41,731 bases of DNA, from positions 1-41,731 of the forward strand of contig JBOHNM010000013.1 of assembly GCA_050730675.1 (NCBI GenBank), given 5' to 3'. Made by a program: the position numbers and the translations under genes. Positions 7,192-15,952 of this stretch are shown here, piece by piece. Position 1 is the first letter of the stretch, and every line of letters begins with the position of its first letter. Source of the stretch: JBOHNM01 sp050730675 (lineage in GTDB: Bacteria > Planctomycetota > Phycisphaerae > Phycisphaerales > UBA1924). The notes beneath the pieces were generated by a model. It did not search any database, was not told the origin of the DNA, and was given only the letters and a program-made list of their open reading frames with translations.

Positions 7192-10100
7192 ATGCATCTG
7201 CCCGTCCTGAATAGCGCCGCGACGACTGATTCGGAGGGTTTCGATACGCGCCGGGCGGAGATCGCGCGAGAATTGGCTGCGCGGGTGCGGGGGCGGGTGC
7301 GGTTCGGGCGGCACGATCGGATGCTGTACGCCACCGACGCGTCGATGTACCAGATCGAGCCGATCGGTGTGGTCGAGCCGGCGGATGAGGCGGATGCGCA
7401 GGCGGCTGTTCGCGCGTGCCATAAACTGGGTGTGGCGATGCTGCCGCGGGGGGGGGGGACGAGCCTGGCGGGGCAGTGCACCAGCGAGGCGGTCGTGGTG
7501 GACCTGTCGGCGGGGCTTCGGGGGATTGGTCCGGTCGAGGAGCGGAGCGGGCAACACAGTATCGTGGTTCAGGCCGGCGTGTCGATCGACGACCTCAACG
7601 CGGAACTGACGCGGCGGAAGAGTGGGGGGGCGGGGCTTTTCTTTGCACCGGACCCGGCGACGACGGCGCAGTCGGTGATCGGCGGGAACGTGGGGAACAA
7701 CGCCGCGGGGTCGCGGAGCGTGCTGTACGGGCGCACGTCGGAGAACCTGCTGGGCGTAGATGTGCTGCTGGCCGACGGGCGGCGGGTGTGGCTGGAGCGG
7801 GGGGCGGGGGAGCGGGACGAGACGGCACGGGAGCTCGCGCGTGGGGTGATCGAGATCACGCGTCGGCACGAAGCGTTGATCCGCGAGAAGTATCCCAAGA
7901 CGCTGCGGCAGAACGCGGGGTACGGGCTTGATCGGGTGCTGAAGCAGCTTGATGCCGGTGCAGACGAGCGGACGATCGACCTGGCACAGTTGGTGTGCGG
8001 GTCGGAAGGCACGCTCGCGGTCACGCTCAACGCGCGGCTGCTGTTGCGGCCGCTGCCCAAGGCCAAGGGACTGGCGCTGCTGGCGTTCGCATCGCTCGAG
8101 GCGGCGATCGACGCGGTGGTGCCGATCCTGGCGACGGGTCCGTCGGCGGTCGAACTGGTTGATGACGTAGTGATCGAGGCGGCCCGCGGCAATATCGAGT
8201 GTTCCAAGTATGTGGATGCTTTCCCGAGGATGCCGGGGAGCGACCGCGACCCGGTGGCGGTGCTGTACGTGGAGTACCACTGCGGGAGTGAGGAGGAACT
8301 GGGGGCGAAGTTTGCCGCGCTGTCGAGCGTGACGACGCGGATGGGGGCGGCGACGCGGCTGGTGACCGATGCGCCGGGGATGGCCGACGCGTGGAAGCTG
8401 CGGAAGGCCGGGGAACCGCTGCTGCACGGGATGCCGGGAGCCCGGCATCCGCTCACGTTCGTCGAGGACAACGCGGTGCCGCCGGAGAACCTGGGGCGGT
8501 TCGTGCGGGAGTTCCGCAAGATTGTGGAGGCGGCGGGGACGCGGGCGGCGTTCTGGGCGCACGCGAGCGTGGGCGTGCTGCACGTGCGGCCGATGCTCAA
8601 TCCGCACGACCCGAGCGACATGGTGCTGCTGCGCCGACTGGCGGTGGAGGCGGCCGACCTGGCGAAGGCGTGCGGCGGGGTGATGTCCGGCGAGCACGGC
8701 GACGGGCGGCTGCGCGGACCGTTGCTGCGGCGGTTCTTCGGGGATGAACTGATCGCGGCGTTCGGCGAGATCAAGCGGGTCTTCGATCCGCTCGGGCTGC
8801 TGAACCCGGGGAACATTGTTGCTCCGGGACCGATCGAGAGTATCACTGAGCGGACGCGGATCGAGCCGGTGGTGTGGGGAGTGGGGGACGGGCATGGGCA
8901 CGAAGGTGAGCGTCCGGGGGGGCGAGCGGTGCATATCCCGCACGTCGATACGTTCTTTGATTACTCAGACCAGTCCGGGTTCGACGGTGCGGTGGAGAAG
9001 TGCAACGGGGCGGGCGTGTGCCGCAAGAGTGCCGGCGGGACGATGTGCCCGAGCTATCGCGCCACGATGGACGAGCGGCACGCGACGCGCGGGCGCGGCA
9101 ACGCGCTGCGGCTGGCGATCAGCGGGCAGTTCGGGGGAAGCGAAACGGCGCGGCACGGGCCGAAGTGGGACGATGCGGGGACGATGGAGACGCTCGGGCT
9201 GTGCTTGAGCTGCAAGGCGTGCAAGAGCGAATGTCCCAGTAATGTGGATATTGCGCGGCTGAAGGCGGAGTACACGGCGCAGCGGCACAAATCGCTGGGA
9301 AAGGTGCCGCTGGAGGCGTGGCTGACGGGGCACGTGCGGCTGCTGAACCAGTTGGGTTCGTTGATGCCGAGGCTGGCGAACTGGTTCAGTTCGACGAAGC
9401 TCGCACGGGCGGTGATCAACCGGGTGATGCACATGCACCCGGAGCGGTCGATGCCGAAGTTCTCACGTCCCGCCGGGCGTGGTTGGAGCTCCGCGACGGT
9501 CGTGAGCGATCAGCGAGTCGTGCTATTTGGAGATTGCTTCACTACCTACAGCGAAGGGCACATCGGCGAGGCGATTCGACGTGTCGTGACGAAGCTCGGG
9601 TACGACACGCAGTTCGCCAACGCCGGTTGCTGCGGGCGGTCCATGATTTCCGTCGGCATGCTGCCGCAGGCGATCGAAACCATCGACGCGACGATTGGGA
9701 GACTCAGGCCATTGATCGACGATGATCGCGTGCTGGCGATCCTTGTCGCGGAGCCATCCTGCCTGAGCGCGATGAAGGACGACTGGCTGCAGCTCAAGTG
9801 CCGCACGCCGCTGGAACTGCGGAAGAAGCTCGCGGCCAAGGCGATGCTCCCCGAGGAGTTCATCGAGAAGTTCTGGGACAAGCACCCGATTGCGCCGAAG
9901 GTGGATGCCGCGGCAGTGCCGCCAGAGGTGATCCTGCACGCGCACTGCCATCAGAAGTCGCTGTGGGGAACGCAATCGAGCGCGAAGGTACTCAAGCGGA
10001 TCTTGGGCGACCGGCTCAAGACGCCCGACACCGGCTGCTGCGGCATGGCGGGGTCATTCGGCTTTGATGCCGACAAGTATGAGTTGTCAATGCGGATCGG

Positions 10101-10266
10101 GAACCTGCCGAACGGGGGGATCCTGCCGATTGCGCGGGGGGCGGGGGAGGGAGCGGTGATTTGCGCCACAGGCACAAGCTGCCGGCACCAGATTCATGAC
10201 GGGGCGCAGAAGCGGGCGGTGCATCCAATCGAACTGCTGGATCGCGTTCTTGCCTCGAATCACTGA
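7192..10266 (+). CDS. YdiJ-like FAD-linked 2-hydroxyacid dehydrogenase with Fe-S and CCG domains
   Basis: This is a ~1024-aa fusion of an FAD-binding oxidase (GlcD/DLD type) with a Fe-S/CCG module (GlpC/GlcF type), the same length and order as E. coli YdiJ, a D-2-hydroxyglutarate dehydrogenase. The PP-loop PRGGGTSLAGQC is near residue 85 and NVGNNAAGSRSVLYG follows in the FAD domain. SGEHGDGRLRGPLL near 500 is the flavin-oxidase C-terminal motif. Fe-S ligands are in CNGAGVC...GTMCPSY (~605-625) and CLSCKACKSECPS (~671-683), and two CCG clusters are in NAGCCGRSM and DTGCCGMAGSFG. It probably oxidises a 2-hydroxyacid and passes electrons to the respiratory chain; the exact substrate cannot be told from sequence. 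A GTG at 7099 is an alternative start. Its stop overlaps that of the convergent gene by 7 nt. Confidence 0.88.
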   Translation: MHLPVLNSAATTDSEGFDTRRAEIARELAARVRGRVRFGRHDRMLYATDASMYQIEPIGVVEPADEADAQAAVRACHKLGVAMLPRGGGTSLAGQCTSEAVVVDLSAGLRGIGPVEERSGQHSIVVQAGVSIDDLNAELTRRKSGGAGLFFAPDPATTAQSVIGGNVGNNAAGSRSVLYGRTSENLLGVDVLLADGRRVWLERGAGERDETARELARGVIEITRRHEALIREKYPKTLRQNAGYGLDRVLKQLDAGADERTIDLAQLVCGSEGTLAVTLNARLLLRPLPKAKGLALLAFASLEAAIDAVVPILATGPSAVELVDDVVIEAARGNIECSKYVDAFPRMPGSDRDPVAVLYVEYHCGSEEELGAKFAALSSVTTRMGAATRLVTDAPGMADAWKLRKAGEPLLHGMPGARHPLTFVEDNAVPPENLGRFVREFRKIVEAAGTRAAFWAHASVGVLHVRPMLNPHDPSDMVLLRRLAVEAADLAKACGGVMSGEHGDGRLRGPLLRRFFGDELIAAFGEIKRVFDPLGLLNPGNIVAPGPIESITERTRIEPVVWGVGDGHGHEGERPGGRAVHIPHVDTFFDYSDQSGFDGAVEKCNGAGVCRKSAGGTMCPSYRATMDERHATRGRGNALRLAISGQFGGSETARHGPKWDDAGTMETLGLCLSCKACKSECPSNVDIARLKAEYTAQRHKSLGKVPLEAWLTGHVRLLNQLGSLMPRLANWFSSTKLARAVINRVMHMHPERSMPKFSRPAGRGWSSATVVSDQRVVLFGDCFTTYSEGHIGEAIRRVVTKLGYDTQFANAGCCGRSMISVGMLPQAIETIDATIGRLRPLIDDDRVLAILVAEPSCLSAMKDDWLQLKCRTPLELRKKLAAKAMLPEEFIEKFWDKHPIAPKVDAAAVPPEVILHAHCHQKSLWGTQSSAKVLKRILGDRLKTPDTGCCGMAGSFGFDADKYELSMRIGNLPNGGILPIARGAGEGAVICATGTSCRHQIHDGAQKRAVHPIELLDRVLASNH

Positions 10267-11060
10267 CCGGCCGGCGGGTTCTTCGACGCGAAGGGCATCG
10301 TGAACAGGCCGCGGATGTTGGACACTTTGCGGCCGCCGACGGTCTGCTGGCAGGTGTAGCCGAGGACGGGGACGCGCGTGGGGATCAGGCCGGGCAGGTC
10401 GATCGCCCCGATGATCGCGGGCGTACAGGTGATGAGCACATCATCGTGCTTGGGGTAGTTGGGGTCGTAGATGTGGAGGGCGAGGACGCCTTCGTCCGAC
10501 TTGTCGGCTCGCGTGGCGAGGACCTGGTGGTTCTCCCAGATCGGCTGGCCCTTGCCGCCGGCCACACGCACCAAGCCGAGGACGACGGGCTTGGATTCGC
10601 CGAGTGTGACGGCGATGGCGCCGATGGTCGTCGCAGTGGCGTGGCGGACGCCGAGCCAGCCGTTGTCGGGGGCGTTCATCCAGCCGGCGAAGACGGGGAC
10701 CATCGCGTATGCGCCGCCGAGGGACTCGACCTGGCGCTGCTGGAGGTAGTCGAAGAGCCAGTCACCCTTGAGCGGCGGCTTGGGGCGTGTGGGCGGACTG
10801 CGCTGGGCGAGGTAGTAGTCGGCGGCGGCGGTGGACATGCCGCCGCAAAGACCGAAGCGCGAGGGGCCGACGCCGGGTGCGAGTGAGCCGAGCGCGCCGG
10901 GGATCGGTGAGCCGGAGAACGAGTTGGTGAAGTTGAACCCATGCTTGGAGGGTGCGAAGTCCGCGATTGGGAGCGGCTCGGCCACTGGCGCGGCAGCGCC
11001 GAGGACCAGTGCGGTGAAAGCGGCCGCGAGGAGCGCAGTGGAGTTGGCGGTGCGTGCCAT
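10260..11060 (-). CDS. Secreted protein with possible Cys/His/Asp (papain-like) site
   Basis: This 266-aa protein has a signal peptide: a hydrophobic stretch at residues ~8-24 ends in LGAAAPVA. The mature part contains FGLCGGMSTAAADYYLAQ (Cys72), WENHQVLATR (His178) and LHIYDPNYPKHDD (Asp199). The order Cys at a helix N-terminus, then His on a strand and an Asp after the next strand, is that of papain-fold or C39-like cysteine peptidases. I infer a cysteine-hydrolase fold, not a proven protease. Two other cysteines (Cys212, Cys237) could form a disulfide. The ATG at 11060 fits the signal peptide; further-upstream frame is not needed. It is divergent from the SMP-30 gene. The substrate is unknown. 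Confidence 0.6.
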   Translation of the reverse strand: MARTANSTALLAAAFTALVLGAAAPVAEPLPIADFAPSKHGFNFTNSFSGSPIPGALGSLAPGVGPSRFGLCGGMSTAAADYYLAQRSPPTRPKPPLKGDWLFDYLQQRQVESLGGAYAMVPVFAGWMNAPDNGWLGVRHATATTIGAIAVTLGESKPVVLGLVRVAGGKGQPIWENHQVLATRADKSDEGVLALHIYDPNYPKHDDVLITCTPAIIGAIDLPGLIPTRVPVLGYTCQQTVGGRKVSNIRGLFTMPFASKNPPAGQ

Positions 11061-11188
11061 GGTGTGGGTGGGTGCGGGGAGGAGTGTGGAGTTGCGGGCG
11101 AATCCGGCCGAGTTTGTGTATCGTACTGACAACGGCCGAATGATGTGGCCATTGCCGTCCGCCACTCCATGTCCCTCAGGAATTCACC

Positions 11189-12211
11189 ATGACCCTGCCA
11201 TTTGTGCTCGTGCTCGCCCTTGTCGCCGTTGCCCAGCCTGCCGCGACCAAGCCGGCGGAGCAGCCGAAGCCGGGAAGTGGAGGGACGGACAAGCCCGCGG
11301 ATGCGACGAAGCCGGACGCAGCGAAGCCGGATCCGACCAAGTCGGCGGATTGGCCGTTCACGACGGCGAAGGCGGAGACGGTGGCGAGCGGGTTCAAGTT
11401 CACCGAGGGCCCGGCCTGGACGCCTGCGGGCGGGGGCATGTTCGTCTTCTGCGACATGGCCGGCAACAAGGTGATGGGGTGGAACATGACCGGTGCGCCG
11501 GTGCCGCTGCGCGATCCGGCGGGGAACTGTATCGGCTCCGCCGCGGACAAGGACGGTCGGATCGTGCAGGTGGAGACCAAGGGGCGGCGGATCATCCGTT
11601 GGGAGATCAAGGATGGCAAGGCGGGCGAGCCGGTGGAAGTGGCCGCGATGCTCGACGGCAAGAAGCTGGGTGGGATGAATGACCTGGTTGTGCGCAAGAG
11701 CGACGGCTCTATTTATGTGTCGCAAGGCACGTGGTTTCTGCGGGGGGACGACGCCAAGGAGAAGTTCTTCATGGGCGTGATCCGGATCGCGCCCGACGGC
11801 AAGGTGACGGGCGTCAGCGGCGGGATGAAGGGGCCCAACGGGCTGTGCTTCTCGCCGGATGAGAAGACATTGTTCGTGACGGAGTACGGCGAGGGGAGGA
11901 TTTATGCGTGCGAGGTGAAGGCTGACGGGACGCTCGGCGACCGCAAGCTGTTCGCCGATTTGAGCGCGATGGCCCGTCAGAACGGAGTCTCCGGCCAGGG
12001 TTCGGCCGACGGCGTGCGCTGCGATGAAAAGGGAAATCTCTACGCGACTGGTCCTGGCGGGATCTGGGTCGTTTCGCCGGCGGGCAAGTTTGTGGCGATG
12101 CTGCCGGGGCGGGCGACGAACCTCGCGTTCGGCGGGCCGGACGGGAAGACACTGCTGATCACGACGGGGTCGGACGTACTGAAGATCGGGACGAAGAACA
12201 AGGGGCTGTGA
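11189..12211 (+). CDS. Exported SMP-30/gluconolactonase family protein
   Basis: This is a 340-aa six-bladed beta-propeller enzyme of the SMP-30/Gluconolactonase/LRE family. Residues 1-15 form a short signal peptide ending in AVAQ. A Lys/Pro/Ala-rich linker at ~19-52 follows, then the catalytic domain. The four expected metal ligands are present: Glu73 in TEGPAW, Asn164 in GGMNDLVV, Asn217 in GPNGLCFSPD and Asp274 in SADGVRCDEKGN. The family hydrolyses sugar lactones or related esters with a divalent metal. Export and the linker suggest a periplasmic or surface location. It converges with moxR. The substrate is not determinable here. Confidence 0.85.
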   Translation: MTLPFVLVLALVAVAQPAATKPAEQPKPGSGGTDKPADATKPDAAKPDPTKSADWPFTTAKAETVASGFKFTEGPAWTPAGGGMFVFCDMAGNKVMGWNMTGAPVPLRDPAGNCIGSAADKDGRIVQVETKGRRIIRWEIKDGKAGEPVEVAAMLDGKKLGGMNDLVVRKSDGSIYVSQGTWFLRGDDAKEKFFMGVIRIAPDGKVTGVSGGMKGPNGLCFSPDEKTLFVTEYGEGRIYACEVKADGTLGDRKLFADLSAMARQNGVSGQGSADGVRCDEKGNLYATGPGGIWVVSPAGKFVAMLPGRATNLAFGGPDGKTLLITTGSDVLKIGTKNKGL

Positions 12212-12216
12212 GGGGA

Positions 12217-12245
12217 CAGGCGAACAGACACTGGTCGCCTGTTCG
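12217..12245. terminator. Two mutually exclusive hairpins between convergent genes
   Basis: Between the SMP-30 and moxR stops there are two overlapping stems. One pairs CAGGCGA (12217-12223) with TCGCCTG (12235-12241). The other pairs CGAACAG (12221-12227) with CTGTTCG (12239-12245). Their position suggests a bidirectional terminator, but no strong T-tract follows on either strand. Confidence 0.4.
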
Positions 12246-12262
12246 TCTCTCTGGTCGTCTTC

Positions 12263-13192
12263 TTATGCCGGAGAAGGCACCTTCTGCATGATCCGCTGGA
12301 GCACGCGCTCGCTGGCGAGTGTGCCGTTGCTGCTGACGCTCGAGCGCGTCAGGACGCGGTGTGCGCACACGAGTGGGACGTTGAGGATGATGTCCTCGGG
12401 GATGACGTAGTCTCGGCCGTCGAGCACGGCGGTGGCGCGGGCGGCCTGCGCGAGGGCCAACGCGCCGCGCGGCGAGACGCCGAGCTGCAGTTCCTCGTGC
12501 TTGCGCGTCGCGGTGGCGATGGCGATGATGTACTCGGTGAGCGAGCGGTCGATGCGGACGGCGTCGGTCTGCTCCTGCAGGCTGATGACATCGGCGCCGT
12601 GCATGGCGGGGGCGAGGCTGGGGAGGGACATCTGGGCCGGGCGCTTCTCGAGCACGCGGGCCTCGTCGGCGGGGGACGGATAGCCCAAGTGGATACGCAT
12701 CAGAAAGCGGTCGAGCTGGTTCTCGGGGAGGAGGTAGGTGCCCTCGAAGTCCGCGGGGTTCTGGGTGGCGACGAGCATGAACGGCTGCTCGAGCTTGTGC
12801 GTGCGGCCGTCCACCGTGACAGCCGTCTCGTTCATGGCCTCGAGCAGCGCCGTCTGGGTGCGCGGGGTGGCGCGGTTGATCTCGTCGGCGAGGACGATGT
12901 TGGCGAAGATCGGGCCCTTCTTGAACTCGAAGTCCCCGGTGTCGCGCTTAAAGATCGAGACGCCCAGAATGTCGCTGGGCAGCAGGTCGGGGGTGAGCTG
13001 GATGCGCGAGAAGTGGCAGTCGAGGCTCTTGGCCAGGGCCGTGGCCAGAACGGTCTTGCCGACGCCGGGGACATCCTCGATCAGGCAGTGCCCGCGGGCC
13101 AGAAGGCAGCTGAGCAGCCGGTCAACGGCCTGGGTGTTGCCGAGGTAGACCGAGGAGATATTGGAGCGCAGGCGCTCGAGGGCTTGTTGCAT
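12263..13192 (-). CDS. MoxR-family AAA+ ATPase
   Basis: This 309-aa ATPase of the MoxR/RavA group (AAA_3) has Walker A VPGVGKT at residues 41-47, Walker B IVLADEINRA at 99-108, sensor 1 VATQNPADFEGTYLLPE at ~141-157 and the LDRF motif just after. The C-terminal lid domain begins near residue 220. MoxR proteins act as chaperones that help assemble or activate metalloenzymes or envelope complexes, usually with DUF58 and von Willebrand-factor-A proteins encoded alongside. No such partner is next to it: downstream is the convergent SMP-30 gene. The start at 13192 fits the family; upstream in-frame codons are low complexity. Confidence 0.9.
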   Translation of the reverse strand: MQQALERLRSNISSVYLGNTQAVDRLLSCLLARGHCLIEDVPGVGKTVLATALAKSLDCHFSRIQLTPDLLPSDILGVSIFKRDTGDFEFKKGPIFANIVLADEINRATPRTQTALLEAMNETAVTVDGRTHKLEQPFMLVATQNPADFEGTYLLPENQLDRFLMRIHLGYPSPADEARVLEKRPAQMSLPSLAPAMHGADVISLQEQTDAVRIDRSLTEYIIAIATATRKHEELQLGVSPRGALALAQAARATAVLDGRDYVIPEDIILNVPLVCAHRVLTRSSVSSNGTLASERVLQRIMQKVPSPA

Positions 13193-13311
13193 GGAGGAGG
13201 AGGTTACGCGGTCCGAGAGTGGGACAAGCGGGAGCATCGATAACCCCATACGGAATCGGGCTTCGCCAGTTGCAGGGCGCGCCGGAAGGGATGGCACTAC
13301 GATTACCACTG

Positions 13312-14295
13312 ATGGACGGCGGGGCGGATAGGACGTCGGATGGGGGCGCGGGCGATGCCACGCGTGCGCCCATCGACCGTAGTCTTTCCGGACGCATGCC
13401 CTGCATGGCGTGCGGGTACGACCTGCGCGGCATGAGCGTGCTGGGTGTGTGCCCCGAGTGCGGCACCGCTGTGCGGGCGACGATCCTGGCGGTGGTGGAC
13501 CCGCTCGCGGACGAACTGCGGCCGATCCGGCATCCGCGGGTCGTCGGGGCCTGCATGGTCCTCTGGTCGGGGGCGGCGCTGGCGGCGGTGGTCGTGGCGT
13601 GGCGGAGTGTGATCTTGGAAGTCTTCGGGCTGGCTGCTAACACCGCGATCCGCGATCCGCGCGATGCCTCGTTCACGTGGCTGACGGCGTGCCTGGTGTG
13701 GGTAAGTGGATTGGCGGCGGTCGGACTTGCGCGACCGCACGATGCGGTGCCGCGGCGGGCGACCGGGCTGGCGCTGCTGAGCGCGCTGCTGAGCGTGCCG
13801 GCAGGGTACCTGGTGGTGATGATGTCGCGCGTGGCGGGCGACAGCTACGCCGCGGGACTGAGTTCGCTCTGGCACATTTCGCCGGGTCGGACGGTTTTCC
13901 GCTGCGGACTGTTCGTGCTGGTGATCGTGATGATCCTGCTGATGCGACCGGTGGCGCGGCTGCTGGTGGCTCGCTCGCTGGCGATGCGCCAGGGGCGTGT
14001 GGATCGGCAAACGCTCTACGCCATGGCGATGGCGGTCGGGCTGATCGTGGTCGGTGACATCGGAGGGGCGCTGGTGCTGGCGAACTTTCGGGCGGACGAG
14101 CAGGTGTACATGATGATCGCGCTGGCCGTGATGGCGCTGGGGTGGATACTGCTGACGATCGGGCTGGTAGGGGCGGTCGTGGACTGCTGGCGGATCGCCC
14201 AGGCGGTACGGACGCCGGGGGTGGCACTGCGGCACGTGATCGAGGAGGATGAGAAGGAGTTGGGCGGCACGCCTGCGGGCGAGGTCCAGTCATGA
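13312..14295 (+). CDS. Zinc-ribbon polytopic membrane protein
   Basis: This is a protein of about 327 aa with an N-terminal zinc ribbon (Cys31, Cys34, Cys47, Cys50; pattern MPCMACGYDLRGM...GVCPECG), then about six hydrophobic helices between residues ~77 and ~305. A charged C-terminal tail of ~25 residues contains EEDEKELGG. The ribbon matches the one in the protein encoded at 2115-2597, so both belong to a planctomycete-typical set of unknown function. The start is uncertain: an ATG at 13291 directly follows a GGAAGGG, which is too close for a normal ribosome-binding site. The stop overlaps the next ATG by four bases (ATGA), so it is probably translationally coupled to the metallopeptidase. 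Confidence 0.75.
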   Translation: MDGGADRTSDGGAGDATRAPIDRSLSGRMPCMACGYDLRGMSVLGVCPECGTAVRATILAVVDPLADELRPIRHPRVVGACMVLWSGAALAAVVVAWRSVILEVFGLAANTAIRDPRDASFTWLTACLVWVSGLAAVGLARPHDAVPRRATGLALLSALLSVPAGYLVVMMSRVAGDSYAAGLSSLWHISPGRTVFRCGLFVLVIVMILLMRPVARLLVARSLAMRQGRVDRQTLYAMAMAVGLIVVGDIGGALVLANFRADEQVYMMIALAVMALGWILLTIGLVGAVVDCWRIAQAVRTPGVALRHVIEEDEKELGGTPAGEVQS

Positions 14296-14705
14296 AGCCC
14301 GCGCTGCGCGAGCGGTTCGACCGGTTGCTGGAAGACGCGATCGAGGCGCTCCCGGAGCGGTTCCGTCAGGCCTTGGACGAGATCCAGGTGATTGTCGAAG
14401 ATGCGCCGGGCAAGGAACTGGTGAAGGGCCTGGCTCGGGACGGGGTGGTCGAGTCCGAAGAGGACGACGACCTGATGGGGCTGCATTCGGGATTGCCGCT
14501 GGTAGAGGGTGGCGTGGACGAGAGCGGCCGGCTGCCGACGCAGATCCACCTCTTCCGCGAGCCGATCGTTGAGCACGCCGGCGGTTGGGACCAGGACCAG
14601 GCCGACGAGGAGATCTACGAGGAGGTGCGGATCACGCTGCTGCACGAGATCGGCCACCACTTCGGGCTCGACGAGGACGATCTGGAAAGACTGGGGTACG
14701 CGTAG
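14292..14705 (+). CDS. Small HExxH metallopeptidase family protein (zincin-like)
   Basis: This 137-aa protein has the active-site motif LLHEIGHHFGLDEDDLERLG: His118, Glu119 and His122 would bind zinc and activate water. An IHLFREPIV strand and an acidic helix precede the motif, as in the DUF1025/minimal-gluzincin group of short bacterial metallopeptidases, which are usually 110-140 aa and cytoplasmic. Substrates for this family are not known. It overlaps the upstream membrane protein gene by four bases. Its last 91 bases, including those for the zinc motif, are also read antisense as the 3' end of the HD-GYP gene. Confidence 0.88.
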   Translation: MKPALRERFDRLLEDAIEALPERFRQALDEIQVIVEDAPGKELVKGLARDGVVESEEDDDLMGLHSGLPLVEGGVDESGRLPTQIHLFREPIVEHAGGWDQDQADEEIYEEVRITLLHEIGHHFGLDEDDLERLGYA

Positions 14706-15952
14706 AGCGATGCCGCCGCCGAGCGGGGCGGCCCGGCGGGGGCGATCGGCTGGGGGGCCGGCTCGAAGTCACAATCGAGGATCGACGGGATCTGGTAGTT
14801 CCAGTTGCCGACATCGACGCCCTGGCAAAAGGCGATGAACAAACCCGGTTGTGTGCCGAGGTCGATGGCCACGGGAGGATTGCCCGCCGGCGAAAGCACC
14901 CGAACCGTCGGGCGGCAGGGTTCGGCGGCGTTCCAGCCGATCACTACGGCGCGTCGTCCGTCGGTCAAGCGCACATCGCTGCCGATGGCGAACGGCGGGA
15001 TGCGCCGCAGCATCGCGCGGCGGACCAGCGGGTCGAACCATCCATCGAAGCGTGAGGAGGCGAACTGGTGCAGCGCCGCCACCGGCGGCAACCGCTGGCC
15101 GTCGGCGGTGCGCAGCAGATTGTCGAGCACGTTGGCCGCCGAGACGATGCGCGTGAAGATGTGGATGTGGCGCCCGGCCAACGGCCCATTGCGGCGGCCA
15201 TGTGTGATCTTGGCCATGTCGGGCCAGCCGCGGCCGTCGAAGCGCTGGTGGTGGTTGAGCACTGCCTGGGTGGCGCGGGGGGAGGCGCGGCTGTCGCGCA
15301 GCATCTGGAAGCCGATGGTCGTGTGGTCTGTGTACTCCTCCGGCGGCGCCGCGCCGTCGGGGTGCTGGGCCTCGTGGTGGGCGGACAGCGCCGGGCGCTG
15401 GCGCGCTTTGCCGAGGTCGTGCAGCATCCCCGCCAGGCCCAGGATCGCGCCGTCGCGGGCGTGGCTGGCCGGCAGGCGCGGCTGCTCTTTAACGAGGTAG
15501 GCCTCAAGATCGAGCCCCGCCAGCACTGAGAGGTAGGCGACATTGGTACCGTGGGCCGCCAGGTCCCGGGCGGTGAACAGCGAATCGGTCAGCGAGGCAT
15601 AACGGGCATCGCCGATGAGCTTGCAGACCATGCCTAGGACGGCTTGGCGGTAATTCGAGATGTCCGCCGCCGTTACCGCCCGACGCGACGCGGCGCCCAG
15701 GTCATCCTTGAGTTGCCGGAAGACCTCTGCTTTGGCCGCGGCCACCTCCGGCGAGACGGCGTTGTCAAGGTCCTTGGTCAGGTCATCCTGCACCCAGATC
15801 TGCGTGATGCCCATCGAACGCAAACGCGCGAGCAGCGGCTGGTCCAGGGCCACGCCTGCCTTGAGCAGTTCCGCATCGGGGGCGTCCGGGCGGACCACCG
15901 AGGCCCCCAGGACCATCCCCGGCTCAACATCTCCCACGCCGCATAGCAGCAT
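14615..15952 (-). CDS. HD-GYP-type phosphodiesterase-like protein
   Basis: This 445-aa protein has a DUF3391-like N-terminus (VGDVEPGMVLGASVV, then SMGITQIWVQ), then an HD-GYP domain. His134, the metal pair in GMLHDLGK (His178-Asp179, with Lys182), His210 and NHHQRFDGRGWP (His234-His235, then GWP at 242-244) are all present. GWP replaces the canonical GYP. Such enzymes degrade cyclic di-GMP. A C-terminal PilZ-like beta domain (~310-400; RLTDGRRAVVIGW, TVRVLSPAGNPPVAIDL) follows. The start at 15952 has GGAGG seven bases upstream. The final ~30 residues (Ser-rich) come from sequence antisense to the metallopeptidase and probably arose by loss of an earlier stop. Catalytic activity is inferred. 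Confidence 0.85.
   Translation of the reverse strand: MLLCGVGDVEPGMVLGASVVRPDAPDAELLKAGVALDQPLLARLRSMGITQIWVQDDLTKDLDNAVSPEVAAAKAEVFRQLKDDLGAASRRAVTAADISNYRQAVLGMVCKLIGDARYASLTDSLFTARDLAAHGTNVAYLSVLAGLDLEAYLVKEQPRLPASHARDGAILGLAGMLHDLGKARQRPALSAHHEAQHPDGAAPPEEYTDHTTIGFQMLRDSRASPRATQAVLNHHQRFDGRGWPDMAKITHGRRNGPLAGRHIHIFTRIVSAANVLDNLLRTADGQRLPPVAALHQFASSRFDGWFDPLVRRAMLRRIPPFAIGSDVRLTDGRRAVVIGWNAAEPCRPTVRVLSPAGNPPVAIDLGTQPGLFIAFCQGVDVGNWNYQIPSILDCDFEPAPQPIAPAGPPRSAAASLYAYPSLSRSSSSSPKWWPISCSSVIRTSS

Noticed and set aside
12359..13243. Long open frame opposite moxR
   Set aside because: Shadow of moxR; no recognisable motif and biased composition.
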